From JACVRW01 sp963813495 (GTDB lineage: Bacteria; Actinomycetota; Thermoleophilia; Solirubrobacterales; Thermoleophilaceae): a DNA stretch of 64,000 nucleotides. Both the position numbers and the translations under genes were made by a program. Where the stretch lies: NCBI GenBank assembly GCA_963813495.1, contig CAWEZC010000010.1:1-64000 (forward strand), given 5' to 3'. Under the pieces are notes generated by a model. The model had not been told where the DNA came from and ran no database searches. It saw only the letters and a program-made list of their open reading frames with translations. Positions 40,555 through 49,673 of this stretch are shown piece by piece (position 1 is the first letter of the stretch; every line of letters begins with the position of its first letter).

Positions 40555-41518
40555 CGGGCCTCACAATCGCCTGGCCGGTGAGCTTCCGGGCCTGCGAGAC
40601 ATCGTCCGTCAGCGCGCGAGTGAGGCGCGCCACAAGCGCTTCCGACACGAACACTCTGGTCAGGAGGGCCAGCTTGCGGCGGGTAAGGCTGCAGGGGTCG
40701 AGCGCGAGCGATTCGATGGCGTAGCGCCTGGAGACGCGCTTGTCGCCCACGATCGCGCTCAAGAGCCCAGCGTGAAGGAAGGCGGCCGAGGCGGCGCTGC
40801 GGCGCACCAGCGGCCGCTTCCAGGCCGGCTCGAGGTCGCGAAGATGGCGGTCGGCGATCGCCAGATGAACGTTGATGCGCCCTCGCCCGGCCCTGGGCGT
40901 GATGCTGCGCGCGTGCCGCCTGACCAGTGCCACGACCTCATCGATGAACCCGATCGGGAAGCGCTTCGCGATCTCGAGCCAAGTGTCCCAATCCTCAGCG
41001 ATCGGGCGCTCGCTGAACCCTCCCGCCGCTTCCAGGGCCGAGCGCCGCACAAGGACCGAGCTGGGGTTGAGGACCACGTTGTGGCGCAGCAGGGGGACGA
41101 AGACCGTGCCGCATGCCGGGCCGCGCAGGGCGTGGACGATGCTTGTCGGTCGCATCGCCTCGTCGCAGGCAAAGGCGTGCGCGGCGACGAGCGCGGCGGC
41201 GGGGTGTTGCTCCAAGTGCGCGACGCCCGCCGCCACCCGGTGCGGAAGCCAGGCGTCGTCAGCGTCGAGGAAGGCGACGAGCGGAGCCGATGTGGCCCAG
41301 AAGCCTCCGTTGCGGGCCCGTCCTGCACCGCCCTGTGGCTGGTGGAGGTAGCGTACGCCACGGTCCGCGTAGCGAGCGGCGACGGCCTCGGTGTCGTCGG
41401 TCGACCCGTCGTCGACCACGAGCACCGTCAGGTTCGAATAGCTCTGCGCCAGAACGCTCTCGATGGCCTGGCCCAGGAATCGGCCGTAGTTGTGGCTGGT
41501 GATGATCGCATCGACCAT
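40547..41518 (-). CDS. Glycosyltransferase family 2
   Basis: The frame opens at 41824 but the true start is the ATG at 41518, whose product starts MVDAIITSHNYGRFLGQAI, the canonical GT2 N-terminus. The 323-residue enzyme has the nucleotide-binding VVDDGSTDDT (Asp36-Asp37), a DxD-like FLDADDAW, and the acceptor-site ED in IAEDWDTWLEIA. It is a soluble GT-A inverting enzyme by family. The upstream deacetylase ends 41 bases before it. Confidence 0.88.
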   Translation of the reverse strand: MVDAIITSHNYGRFLGQAIESVLAQSYSNLTVLVVDDGSTDDTEAVAARYADRGVRYLHQPQGGAGRARNGGFWATSAPLVAFLDADDAWLPHRVAAGVAHLEQHPAAALVAAHAFACDEAMRPTSIVHALRGPACGTVFVPLLRHNVVLNPSSVLVRRSALEAAGGFSERPIAEDWDTWLEIAKRFPIGFIDEVVALVRRHARSITPRAGRGRINVHLAIADRHLRDLEPAWKRPLVRRSAASAAFLHAGLLSAIVGDKRVSRRYAIESLALDPCSLTRRKLALLTRVFVSEALVARLTRALTDDVSQARKLTGQAIVRPDA

Positions 41519-41559
41519 CGGGCCTGTGTCCGGGACTTCGGCCACTCGCCGACGGTGCG

Positions 41560-42444
41560 TTAGGAGCCCGCATCCTCGGCGAAGAGGCGTCGGGCCACCG
41601 GAGGAGGCATGTGCTCGTGCAGATAGGCATGCCAGTCGATGGCGCCTTCGATCTTGGCGGCGAGGCGCTCGACTGGCTCGGCCTCCACCCCCAGGCGCGC
41701 GATGCGCAACAAGCCGTCGGAGTCGCGCACCGCCCGCGGCAGCGAGATCGCCCCCAGCTCGTACCCCGCCTGCCGGGCGGCAGCGAGCGTCTCGGTGGTC
41801 ACGTAGCGTCCCAGCTTTCCCCACGGGTAGGCCACCGCGCGCACTCGCTCACCAAGGCGCTGCTCCAGAATCTCCCGCGAGCGCCGGAGATCGTGCTCGG
41901 CCTCGCCGAGCGAGAGTCGTGCGAGATTTCGGTGGCTCCACGTGTGCGAGCCGATCGCCATGCCCGCACCGCGCAGGTCGTGCACATCCGGCCACGAGAG
42001 CGGGCACAGTTGCTCCCGAGAGGTGCCCCAGATGTCCGCGAGGTGCGTCATCACGCGCTCGTCGCGCTCGATGAAGCCCGCGGTGACGAAGAAGGTCGCC
42101 GTCATGCCCCGGGCGGCCAGGAGCGGCATAGCATGGCTGCGGTTGTCCGCGTAACCGTCATCGAAGGTGATGGCCACGTGGGGACCACCGGTCGGGAGCG
42201 GCCCGGCGACGAGCTCATCGAGTGCCAGCACACTGCAGTGCGCCTCGAGCCAGTCGAGGTGCCGGTCGAACAGGTCGGGACCGATCGAGAGATCGCTCGG
42301 CGACGAAGCCACCGAGTGGTAGCAGAGCACGACTCGGCGGCCGGCCAGATCGGGCTTTGGCAGAACGCGCCGAGCGCCGAGGTTGGCTGCGCGGGTGAGC
42401 CGTTTGCGGGTGCTCGGCGGCAGCGTCAGGCGCCGGCCTGCCAC
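41560..42444 (-). CDS. Polysaccharide deacetylase (NodB/CE4)
   Basis: I use the GTG at 42444, which has GAGGAA eight bases upstream and follows the preceding stop by four bases. The 294-residue product has CE4 motif 1 (ITFDDGYAD, Asp95-Asp96) and motif 2 (GSHTWSHRNL, His167 and His171), giving the complete Asp-His-His metal site, plus VRAVAYPWG as motif 3. It probably N-deacetylates a hexosamine in the polymer. No signal peptide is visible, so it may act on a cytoplasmic lipid-linked intermediate. Confidence 0.9.
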   Translation of the reverse strand: MAGRRLTLPPSTRKRLTRAANLGARRVLPKPDLAGRRVVLCYHSVASSPSDLSIGPDLFDRHLDWLEAHCSVLALDELVAGPLPTGGPHVAITFDDGYADNRSHAMPLLAARGMTATFFVTAGFIERDERVMTHLADIWGTSREQLCPLSWPDVHDLRGAGMAIGSHTWSHRNLARLSLGEAEHDLRRSREILEQRLGERVRAVAYPWGKLGRYVTTETLAAARQAGYELGAISLPRAVRDSDGLLRIARLGVEAEPVERLAAKIEGAIDWHAYLHEHMPPPVARRLFAEDAGS

Positions 42445-42448
42445 AGGA

Positions 42449-43627
42449 TCAGTTCCTCGCCCGAGGCCCGCGCACGACGCCACGCTGCCCGACGGGGTCC
42501 CAGCGCTCGAACCTCACGTCGGCCAGCACTGAGAGCACCGCTACCGCCGCTGCCGCATTGGCCAGACAGAAGAAGTAGGGGATCCAGAGCGGCTTGAGCC
42601 GGCCCCAGCGCGTGTGCGCCAGCAGACCACCCGCCGTCGCCAGCCCATAAAAAGCGAGCTGCGGCCCCAGCGCAACCCACCAGCGCCGGTCCCGCCTCGC
42701 CAGCACGACGCTGCTCGCCAGCATCGCAACGAGAAAGAAGGCCACGAAACGCCTGAGGATCTTGTGGACCACCACCTCGATTCCGTACAGGCCAGTGCGC
42801 GTGGGCAGCAGCGCACGACCGAGCCCCAGGGCGGAGCGCAGCCCACGGTTCATCACGCGCACCTTGCGCCACAGCTCCGTGGCGCCCTCCTCGGGGGTCT
42901 CCACGAGGATGACCGCCCGCTCGTCGAAGGCAAGCCGCCCGCCGGCCAAGACAACCTCGCTCGAGATGATGAAGTCGTCGGCTCCGGCGTCGTCCGCGAA
43001 GGGCGTGAAGAAAGCTCGGCGTATCGCGTACAGGTGACCGCTGGCGGACACGACACTTCCGACCTGGTCCTCGAGCCGCTTCAGAAGCCGCTCGTACCGC
43101 CAGTACAGGCCCTCGCCGCGCGCAACTGGCCGGCCGTCCTCCTGCACGTGACGGACCACGTTCGCGGCAACACCACCGACCCGCTCGTCAACGAAGTTCG
43201 AGACCAGCTCGCGGAGGGATCCCGGCTCGAAGAGCGAGTCGGCGTCGGTGAACACCAGGATCTCGCCCGAGCACAGCTGCTCAGCGCTGTTGAGCGCCGC
43301 GAGCTTCCCCACACGCGGAAGGTCGAGCACCTCGGTCGCCCCGGCTCGGCGCGCGGCCTCCACGGTCCCGTCCTCTGAGCCGTCGGACGCCACGATGAGC
43401 TCGATCAGCGCGTTCGGATAGTCGGAGGCCCAGACGTTGGCGACCCTGTCCGCGATGATCTCGACCTCGTCGTGCGCCGCCACGATCACCGACAGCGGGA
43501 GCTCGACCGGCGACCGCCGCCGCGGGCTGGGGCGCACCCGCCCCAGGAGGGCCAGAGCGAGCGGGTAGCCGGCGTAGACGCTGGCCACTACCGCGCTCGA
43601 GGAGGTAAAGATCGCGACCGCCTTCAT
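42449..43627 (-). CDS. Membrane glycosyltransferase family 2
   Basis: The ATG at 43627 overlaps the ligase stop as ATGA. The 392-residue product has an N-terminal helix (about 5-28), the GT2 domain with LSVIVAAHDEVEIIADRV, VASDGSEDGTVEAA, VFTDADSLFEPGSL and an acceptor region around GADDFIISSEV, and four or so C-terminal helices. The QxxRW motif of processive synthases is replaced by VMNRGLRS, so a single-addition transferase is more likely than a polymer synthase. Confidence 0.88.
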   Translation of the reverse strand: MKAVAIFTSSSAVVASVYAGYPLALALLGRVRPSPRRRSPVELPLSVIVAAHDEVEIIADRVANVWASDYPNALIELIVASDGSEDGTVEAARRAGATEVLDLPRVGKLAALNSAEQLCSGEILVFTDADSLFEPGSLRELVSNFVDERVGGVAANVVRHVQEDGRPVARGEGLYWRYERLLKRLEDQVGSVVSASGHLYAIRRAFFTPFADDAGADDFIISSEVVLAGGRLAFDERAVILVETPEEGATELWRKVRVMNRGLRSALGLGRALLPTRTGLYGIEVVVHKILRRFVAFFLVAMLASSVVLARRDRRWWVALGPQLAFYGLATAGGLLAHTRWGRLKPLWIPYFFCLANAAAAVAVLSVLADVRFERWDPVGQRGVVRGPRARN

Positions 43628-45051
43628 CGCGCAGAACTCCGCGCCAGGCGCCTTGCCGCCAGGCCGAGGCCCACGAAGATCCACTGGTAGCGCGCGTAGG
43701 CGCTGTGCAGGGTGACGGCGCAGATGAGGAAGGCGCCAAGCGCCACAAGCAGTCCTTCGCCCAGCAACGCTTCGTTGCCCTCCAGGCGCGAACGCGCTCG
43801 CCACGCACCCGTCAAGGCCAGCCACAGCACACCGAAGAACGCCAGGGTTCCGAGCAGTCCCGTCTCCGCGAGCGACTCGAGGTAGAGATTGTGGGCAGCG
43901 CGCCGCTGCGTACGCTGATCAATCCCGATGGCTGCGGAGTAGTCCCGGTAGTGGACCTCGAAGTTGTCAGGCCCGACGCCGATGAGCGGGTGATCGGCCC
44001 ACATCTGCAGGCCGGCGAGGTTCTCGCTCTTGCGCCCGCGCAGTGAGCCGTCCTCAAGCGACGCGCCTCCAGAGCTCACGGCCTCGGACAGCGCCCCGAC
44101 CCGCTGCTGCAGGGTGTTCGGCAGCAGCAGGGCGCCGAGCACGATCGCGGCGCATACGGTGGCTGCGACGACATGCAGGCGCACGCCCCGGAACAAGGCG
44201 ACCGCGACGGCCGCAAGAACCAGCGTGACCAGCGCGGCCCGCGACTGGGTGTAGACCACGCCGGTGGCGCAGACGACTGCCAAGGCTGCGGCGAGCGCGC
44301 GTGCAGAAGGGCGCGAATGGACGAGCGCGAGGTAGAAGGCGAGTACGGCCGCGGTGACGAGGACCTGCCCGAAAGGATTCGGGTTGAGCGGGCCGGCGCT
44401 GCGTAGCGCTTCGCCAGCTGGCAGGACGCCGGCGAAGCCACCGTAGGACGATCCATAGGTCTTCGTGACCTGCTGGACTATGGCCAGGAAAGCCAGCGAG
44501 CCGACGCCCGCTACGACGGCCCAGATTGCCCGCCGCAGCCACGCTGGCGAGTCGAGGAGCACTATCAGCATGCCGACCACCACTCCGTAGCTGACGAGAT
44601 CGAGCGTCTCGGCCACGGCGGCCCCGCGATCGCTGGCGAAGAGCGAAGCTGCGACGTACGCCAGCGCGAGCGCCGCGAACACGATCAGTTCGGGCGGAAC
44701 CGAGAAACGTTCGCGGCCGGCGGCCCATCGCGCCAGCGCGCCGGCCAGGATGACGGCGGTCACGGCATGGGCAGAGCTCGGGCCGGCGAGCACGTTGGGG
44801 ATGTAGGCCATCAGGAGAAAGAGAGCGCCGACCAGACACCACCGAAGCCGCGCGCTTGCGGCCGCAACCGCCAGGCCGCCCAGGACGGCAAGGACCAGCA
44901 GCCGCAACGGGTCGTCCGCCTGGCCCAGCGCGCTGCCCACCGCAAAGGCCGCCACCGCGGCGGCGATCCAGCCCGCCCATAGAGCAAGCCTCCGCGCGGC
45001 CGCAGGCGGCGGAGCCGGCCCGCTCAGCCCGACCTCGCTCATGTCAGCCAT
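43624..45051 (-). CDS. O-antigen ligase/polymerase-like membrane protein (Wzy_C)
   Basis: The 475-residue product has 11-12 helices and the Wzy_C signature AHNLYLESLAETGLLG in the large external loop with VGPDNFEVHYRDY before it. Those match O-antigen ligase/polymerase enzymes. The ATG at 45051 overlaps the Wzz-like stop by eight bases; an ATG at 45042 is also possible. It would polymerise or transfer the repeat units flipped by the Wzx gene of the same operon. Confidence 0.88.
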   Translation of the reverse strand: MADMSEVGLSGPAPPPAAARRLALWAGWIAAAVAAFAVGSALGQADDPLRLLVLAVLGGLAVAAASARLRWCLVGALFLLMAYIPNVLAGPSSAHAVTAVILAGALARWAAGRERFSVPPELIVFAALALAYVAASLFASDRGAAVAETLDLVSYGVVVGMLIVLLDSPAWLRRAIWAVVAGVGSLAFLAIVQQVTKTYGSSYGGFAGVLPAGEALRSAGPLNPNPFGQVLVTAAVLAFYLALVHSRPSARALAAALAVVCATGVVYTQSRAALVTLVLAAVAVALFRGVRLHVVAATVCAAIVLGALLLPNTLQQRVGALSEAVSSGGASLEDGSLRGRKSENLAGLQMWADHPLIGVGPDNFEVHYRDYSAAIGIDQRTQRRAAHNLYLESLAETGLLGTLAFFGVLWLALTGAWRARSRLEGNEALLGEGLLVALGAFLICAVTLHSAYARYQWIFVGLGLAARRLARSSAR

Positions 45052-46433
45052 CGTCCTTGGGTCGGACCGGGGTCGGGCGCCGGTCCGGAGAATCCGGCTC
45101 GGCGTCTGCTTGACGCGGAGAGCTGGGCGCAGGGCTCAGGCCGGGCCCGGGGGAGGGCGCCGGGTCGGGCTGTGGGGGAGTGGCCGGGTCGGGCGGTGGG
45201 GAAGGCGTTGGGAAAGGCGCCGGGTCGGACGGTGGGGAAGGCGCCGGGTCGGGCGGTGAAGGCGCCGGGTCGGGTCGCGGGGAAGCGGCCGGGTCGGGCT
45301 GAGGCGGCGGGTCCGACTCCAGGGGGTCGGTCGGCTTCGGGGCAGCGGTCGGCTTGGGTGGGGTGGCGGGCTTCCGGGGGGCCGACTTCGTCCCCGCGCC
45401 GGACTTCGCCCGGGTGCCCGCTTTCGCCCGCGTGCCGGTTTTGGTCCGCGCTCCTGTCTTCGGCTGGGTCTTGGCCTTGCCGCGTGAGCCGGTCTTCGGC
45501 CGGGGTGCTGTCTTGGGCCCGTCGTCGGTCTTCGCCCGCGCATCCGGGGGCGATTGCCCGCTGGGCTGTGGGGCCGGCGCGGGGTCTGCCGCCCCGTCGA
45601 GCTTCGCGGAACCGTCCAGGGAGGGTTGCGGCTTCGTCCGGCGGCCGCGTCTTGGCCCTCGCGGTCTTACGCGACGGAGCATCCGGCTCGATCGCGGACG
45701 GCGGCTCCTCTTGCCCCTTGGCGTCCGACCGTCTTCGCCAGCTCGCTTGTCGAGCTCGTAACGCCGCACCGGCTCGACTCGCCACGCGGTGAGAGCCCGT
45801 CGCGGGCGATGCCACTGCTCCGCTCGCCTCCTCGCGGGCGAGGAGGGCCCGCAGCCGAGGCTCGAGGCCCAGCTCGGCAGCCACCAGGGCCACCCCCAGC
45901 GCCGTTCCCACCAGGAGGGCCAGAAGCACGACCTGTGGGGTACTCGGACCGGTGGTGCCCTCGCCGGGATCAACGCTCAGGCGTTCCAGCACGTAGGCGG
46001 AGTAGCTGGACGCGACGTAGTCCGACGCGGCGGTCGTGTAACCGCCGGCGAGCGAGTTGACCGTGGCCTGATCGGGTCCGGCGAGGGTCGAGTCGATCAA
46101 CGTGCTGCCCGGACGCCCTGTCGCCTCGACGGTGTAGTCGTCTTCGAGCTCGACGTTGGCATTCACGGCGGCCCGCTCCAGCATCGCGCGGCTGTCGAGC
46201 ACGTCGACCACGGTTTGGATCAACGGGCCATCGGACCTGAGCGCCTCCAGGGTTCCAGGCAGATCGTTGTTCGAGATCGCCGCATCCGGACGCATCACGA
46301 AGCGGACAGTCGTCTGATGGCCGTCGGACTCGCCGGCGGCAGCTGTCGCGGCTCCCAGGACCGTGATGGCGGCCACTGCCGCGACCACCCACCACCGGCG
46401 CGCCAGACGGGAGCGAAGGGCTGCGAGGTCCAA
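45044..46433 (-). CDS. Wzz-like chain-length protein with long Lys/Pro-rich tail, frame broken
   Basis: A TTG at 46433, two bases after the previous stop, starts LDLAALRSRLARR, then a helix (VVAAVAAITVLGAATA), an external domain with RPDAAISNNDLPGTLEALRS and a second helix (VVLLALLVGTALGVALVAAELG). This is the two-helix layout of a Wzz/capsular chain-length protein. After residue about 265 the frame gives RRAGPTAQRA-like shadow sequence. The credible continuation (QPSLDGSAKLDG, then Lys/Thr/Pro repeats such as AKTDDGPKTAPRPKT and PDPAPSPP) lies in the adjacent frame up to the stop at 45044. One extra base near 45620-45650 would explain it. No kinase domain is present. Confidence 0.7.
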
Positions 46434-46435
46434 GC

Positions 46436-47878
46436 TCAGTAGGCCCCCTTGGACACGAAAACGGAGCGCACGGTCGCCACGATCAACTGGAGATTCACAC
46501 GGATCGATCTGGAGCGGGCCTGCCGGATGTCGAGGCGGCAGCGAGCCGCGAAGTCCGCGCTTCCGCGTCCCTCGGCCTGCCATCTCCCCACCAGGCCCGG
46601 TGTGACGTCCAAGCGCTCGCTCTGCCAGAGATCGTAATCGGCGAGCTTCACGGAGCAGGGCCGCGGGCCCACCAGAGTCATCTCCCCGCGCAGCAGGTTG
46701 TAGAGCTGAGGAAGCTCGTCGAGAGAGTGCCTGCGCAGGAAGCGGCCGACCCGCGTGACGCGCGGATCCTCGGCGATCTTGAAATCAGGCCACGCCATCG
46801 TGTTCAGGTGCCTCAGCTGCGCCTTCATGCGATCGGCGTCGCGCGTCATGCTGCGCAGCTTGACCATGTCGAACGGTCGCCCGTCGCGTCCTAAGCGGCT
46901 GATGCGGACAAAGGCCGGTCCGGGCGAGTCGAGCTTCACCGCGACTGCCAGCAACGCGACCAGCGGGACAATGGTGGGCGCGAGCACCAGCAGAACGATC
47001 AGATCGATCATCCGGCGCAATTGCGGAGCGAGCGGCCGTGTCTCGAACAACACCAGCGGCCGCTCGCCGCCCGCCGCTGGCTCCTCCGCGCCCAGACCCG
47101 AGGGCTCGAGCTCACGAGCCCCGTCTCGGCCGCGACCGGGGCCGTCCCCGTCGCGAGGGCCGCGCTCGACCGGCCAGGGGCGCTCTCGCGACCTGGCGAT
47201 CTCCTTGAGGGAGGCAAAGGTCGGTCCGTCGTCCGGGAAGAGGGCAACCCCGACTAGGACGTTCGCGCGATCGCGAATCGGGGCGCGACCCAGGACGGCC
47301 AGGGCCACACTCTCGTCGGCGCCCGGCAACACCACGATCAGGCGGCCGGTGAGGCCGCGTACCAGCGCGTCGGTTACGCGAAGGCAGGGCAGGAGGTCAC
47401 GCGCGATCCGGGCGAGGCGGCGAGAGGTCCGGCGGCCCTCGCTAACGGACAGGCTCGCGACCGCGAGCCGCGATCCCTCCCGCCGCACCCGAGCGAAGTC
47501 GCGGGCAATCGGATCGGGCGGCGCGAGCGTCGCGGAGCGCAGCGTACGCGTACCGGTGGCGCCGTCCCTGAGAAAGAAGGACGAGAGGCCGACCGAGAGG
47601 GCCGCGAACCGGTCGGCCACCAGCAACAGCGCCGCGACGAGGCCGAGGTAGAGGATGAGATCAGCGCCGCCATAGCCCAGCGCGCCCACGGCCACACAGC
47701 CGAGCGCCAGCGGCCACGTCGCCCAGGAGGGCAGCCGGGCCGCGCGACCCACCAGCACCGTGGCCTGCGCGGCGATGATCGCCCCGAAGCCCAACAGCCA
47801 CGGGCCGTCGGCGTTCGCGAGCGCCGCGGAGGCCAGCGCAACGAGCAAAGCGCCGGCCAGCCACATCAGGAGCAGCAT
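46436..47878 (-). CDS. Priming sugar transferase (WcaJ/EpsL type) with degenerate GGDEF-like domain
   Basis: The 480-residue product has about four N-terminal helices (about 1-100) and a soluble domain (about 123-230) whose pattern follows GGDEF proteins: ARVRREGSRLAVASLSVSE, LLPCLRVTDALVRGLTGRL where GGDEF would be, and NVLVGVALFPDDGPTFASL. A Gly/Arg/Asp linker leads to the sugar transferase: a helix at 290-315, then FDMVKLRSMTRDAD, DELPQLYNLLRGEMTLVGPRP and WQAEGRG. It would load the first sugar phosphate on undecaprenyl phosphate. GGAGG seven bases before the ATG supports the start. It is the first gene of the minus arm. Confidence 0.88.
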   Translation of the reverse strand: MLLLMWLAGALLVALASAALANADGPWLLGFGAIIAAQATVLVGRAARLPSWATWPLALGCVAVGALGYGGADLILYLGLVAALLLVADRFAALSVGLSSFFLRDGATGTRTLRSATLAPPDPIARDFARVRREGSRLAVASLSVSEGRRTSRRLARIARDLLPCLRVTDALVRGLTGRLIVVLPGADESVALAVLGRAPIRDRANVLVGVALFPDDGPTFASLKEIARSRERPWPVERGPRDGDGPGRGRDGARELEPSGLGAEEPAAGGERPLVLFETRPLAPQLRRMIDLIVLLVLAPTIVPLVALLAVAVKLDSPGPAFVRISRLGRDGRPFDMVKLRSMTRDADRMKAQLRHLNTMAWPDFKIAEDPRVTRVGRFLRRHSLDELPQLYNLLRGEMTLVGPRPCSVKLADYDLWQSERLDVTPGLVGRWQAEGRGSADFAARCRLDIRQARSRSIRVNLQLIVATVRSVFVSKGAY

Positions 47879-48112
47879 GGATGCCTCCGGATTGGGTCTT
47901 GTTCAATCTGCGCACATGACTCGCGGCCCGTCAAGCCTTGAACGAGGGTGACGGGCGAGGTTCGCACCGGCGCAAGGTAACCGGAGCGAGGGCGCCTCCG
48001 CTTAGTGCCACGGCAACCAGGGGCCATCATCGCCGTTTACCCACCACGGCGCCGGATCATCCCCCGGAAGAGCGCGCCCGGACGGTTCCTCTCGAAGGGC
48101 CCCCGGCGGCGC
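47879..48112. promoter_or_regulatory. Leader of the glycan operon minus arm
   Basis: These 234 bases lie upstream of the priming transferase and downstream of the aldehyde dehydrogenase. The minus strand carries GGAGG at about 47886-47890. I see no tRNA, no confident -35/-10 pair and no coding signal. The transcript start of the whole glycan arm probably falls here. Confidence 0.35.
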
Positions 48113-49561
48113 TCAGTCCTCGATAGCGGACATCACGTGCTTGACGCGCGTGTACTCCTCGAACGAGTACGCCGACAGGTCCTTGCCGTAGCCCGACTGC
48201 TTGAAGCCGCCGTGCGGCATCTCGGCCACGAGCGGGATGTGACAGTTGATCCAGACGCAGCCGAAGTCGAGGCTCCGCGACACGCGCAGCGCGCGCTTGT
48301 GATTGCTCGTCCAGACGCTCGAGGCCAGGCCGTAGTCGGTCCCGTTCGCCCAGCGCAGCGCCTCGTCCTCGTCGCTGAAGGACTGCACGGTGATGACCGG
48401 TCCGAAGACCTCGTCGGTGGCGAGCTCGTCGGCCTGCTCGACCCCGGCGATCACCGTCGGCGAGTAGAAGTAGCCGTTCTCGCTCGCGCGGTCTCCGCCC
48501 ACCAGCACGTTGGCGTGGTCGGGGGTCCGTTCCACCATCCCGCTCACCTTCTCCAGCTGAGTGGCGTTGTTGATCGGTGGGATGAAGAAGTCCTCGGAGT
48601 CGGGCTCCTCGTCCTTGGACAGGCGCACGGTGCCGGCCTGCTCCACGAGCGCGGCGGCGATGTCGTCTCGCACCCGCTCGCTCGCCAGCACCCGGGTGGC
48701 CGCGGTGCAGTCCTGGCCGGCGTTGAAGTAACCGGCCACGGCAATCTCCTCGGCTGCGGTCGAGAGGTCGGCGTCGTCGAAGACGATCACGGGCGCCTTG
48801 CCGCCGAGCTCGAGGTGGGTTCGCTTGAGGGTGTCCGCCGCCGAGCGCGCCACCGCCTTGCCCGCGCCGATGCTGCCGGTGATGGACACCATCTGCGGAA
48901 TCGGATGCGCCACCACCTCAGCGCCGGTGTCGCGGTCGCCGCAGACCACGTTGAAGACGCCGGGGGGCAGGGCCTCGGCGAATAGCTCGGCCATGTAGAG
49001 CGTGCTCGCCGGCGTGGTGTCGGACGGCTTGATCACCATCGTGTTGCCCGCGGCCAGCGCCGGGCCGAACTTCCACACCGCCATCATCATCGGGTAGTTC
49101 CAGGGCGTGACCGCCCCGACCACTCCGATCGGCTCGCGCCGGATCGAGGAGGTGAAGCCGCTCATGTACTCGGCGGTCGCCTTGCCCTCGAGCATGCGCG
49201 CAGCGCCCGCGAAGAAGCGGATCTGGTCGCACATCGGCGGGATCTCCTCGCTGAGAGTGAGGCCCTTGGGCTTGCCCGTGTTCTCGGCCTCGACCTCCAC
49301 CAGGCGCTCGGCGTTCTCCTCGAGGGCGTCGGCCATCTTGAGGAGAGCGGTCATGCGCTCGCTCGGGGTGCTGTCGCGCCAGCCGCCGTCGAACGCCGTC
49401 TGAGCCGCCTTCAGGGCTTCGTCCACATCGGCCGGGCCCGACTTGGGAGCCTTTGCGTAGACCTCCCCGGTCGAGGGATTCACGATGTCCATCGTCGCGC
49501 CGTCCTGCGGCGGCTTGAACTCTCCGTTGATGAAGTTGCGCAGCTCGCGCGGCTCGGCCAT
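48113..49561 (-). CDS. Aldehyde dehydrogenase, 4-aminobutyraldehyde (PatD-like) type
   Basis: The 482-residue product is a complete NAD-dependent ALDH: PWNYPMMMAVWK, KPSDTTPASTLYMAEL, NAD loop ITGSIGAGKAVAR, general base in HLELGGKAPVIV, catalytic Cys in GQDCTAATR, and EVFGPVITV. The stretch WINCHIPLVAEMPHGGFK with SGYGKDLS is very close to gamma-aminobutyraldehyde dehydrogenases, which make GABA. It lies 112 bases after the C45 gene in an amine-oxidase operon, which fits. No helices or signal peptide, so it is cytoplasmic. Confidence 0.88.
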   Translation of the reverse strand: MAEPRELRNFINGEFKPPQDGATMDIVNPSTGEVYAKAPKSGPADVDEALKAAQTAFDGGWRDSTPSERMTALLKMADALEENAERLVEVEAENTGKPKGLTLSEEIPPMCDQIRFFAGAARMLEGKATAEYMSGFTSSIRREPIGVVGAVTPWNYPMMMAVWKFGPALAAGNTMVIKPSDTTPASTLYMAELFAEALPPGVFNVVCGDRDTGAEVVAHPIPQMVSITGSIGAGKAVARSAADTLKRTHLELGGKAPVIVFDDADLSTAAEEIAVAGYFNAGQDCTAATRVLASERVRDDIAAALVEQAGTVRLSKDEEPDSEDFFIPPINNATQLEKVSGMVERTPDHANVLVGGDRASENGYFYSPTVIAGVEQADELATDEVFGPVITVQSFSDEDEALRWANGTDYGLASSVWTSNHKRALRVSRSLDFGCVWINCHIPLVAEMPHGGFKQSGYGKDLSAYSFEEYTRVKHVMSAIED

Positions 49562-49673
49562 CAGATCTCCTGGTTCCTCTAGTGGGCCCGGCAGGGGCGT
49601 TTATGGCACAGCCGGCGCCCCGGTGCAACGTTGCTGCGCACCCGGCCGAGCCGGGCGCTTGCGCAAAGGCAGG

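Noticed and set aside
41425..41440. ggttcgaatagc, resembling a tRNA T-arm
   Set aside because: It lies inside the GT2 gene and no acceptor or anticodon stem can be built around it.
45130..45330. Repeated gggtcgggc-type motifs as a DNA repeat array
   Set aside because: The repeats encode the Asp-Pro-Ala-Pro tail of the Wzz-like protein, so protein low complexity explains them.
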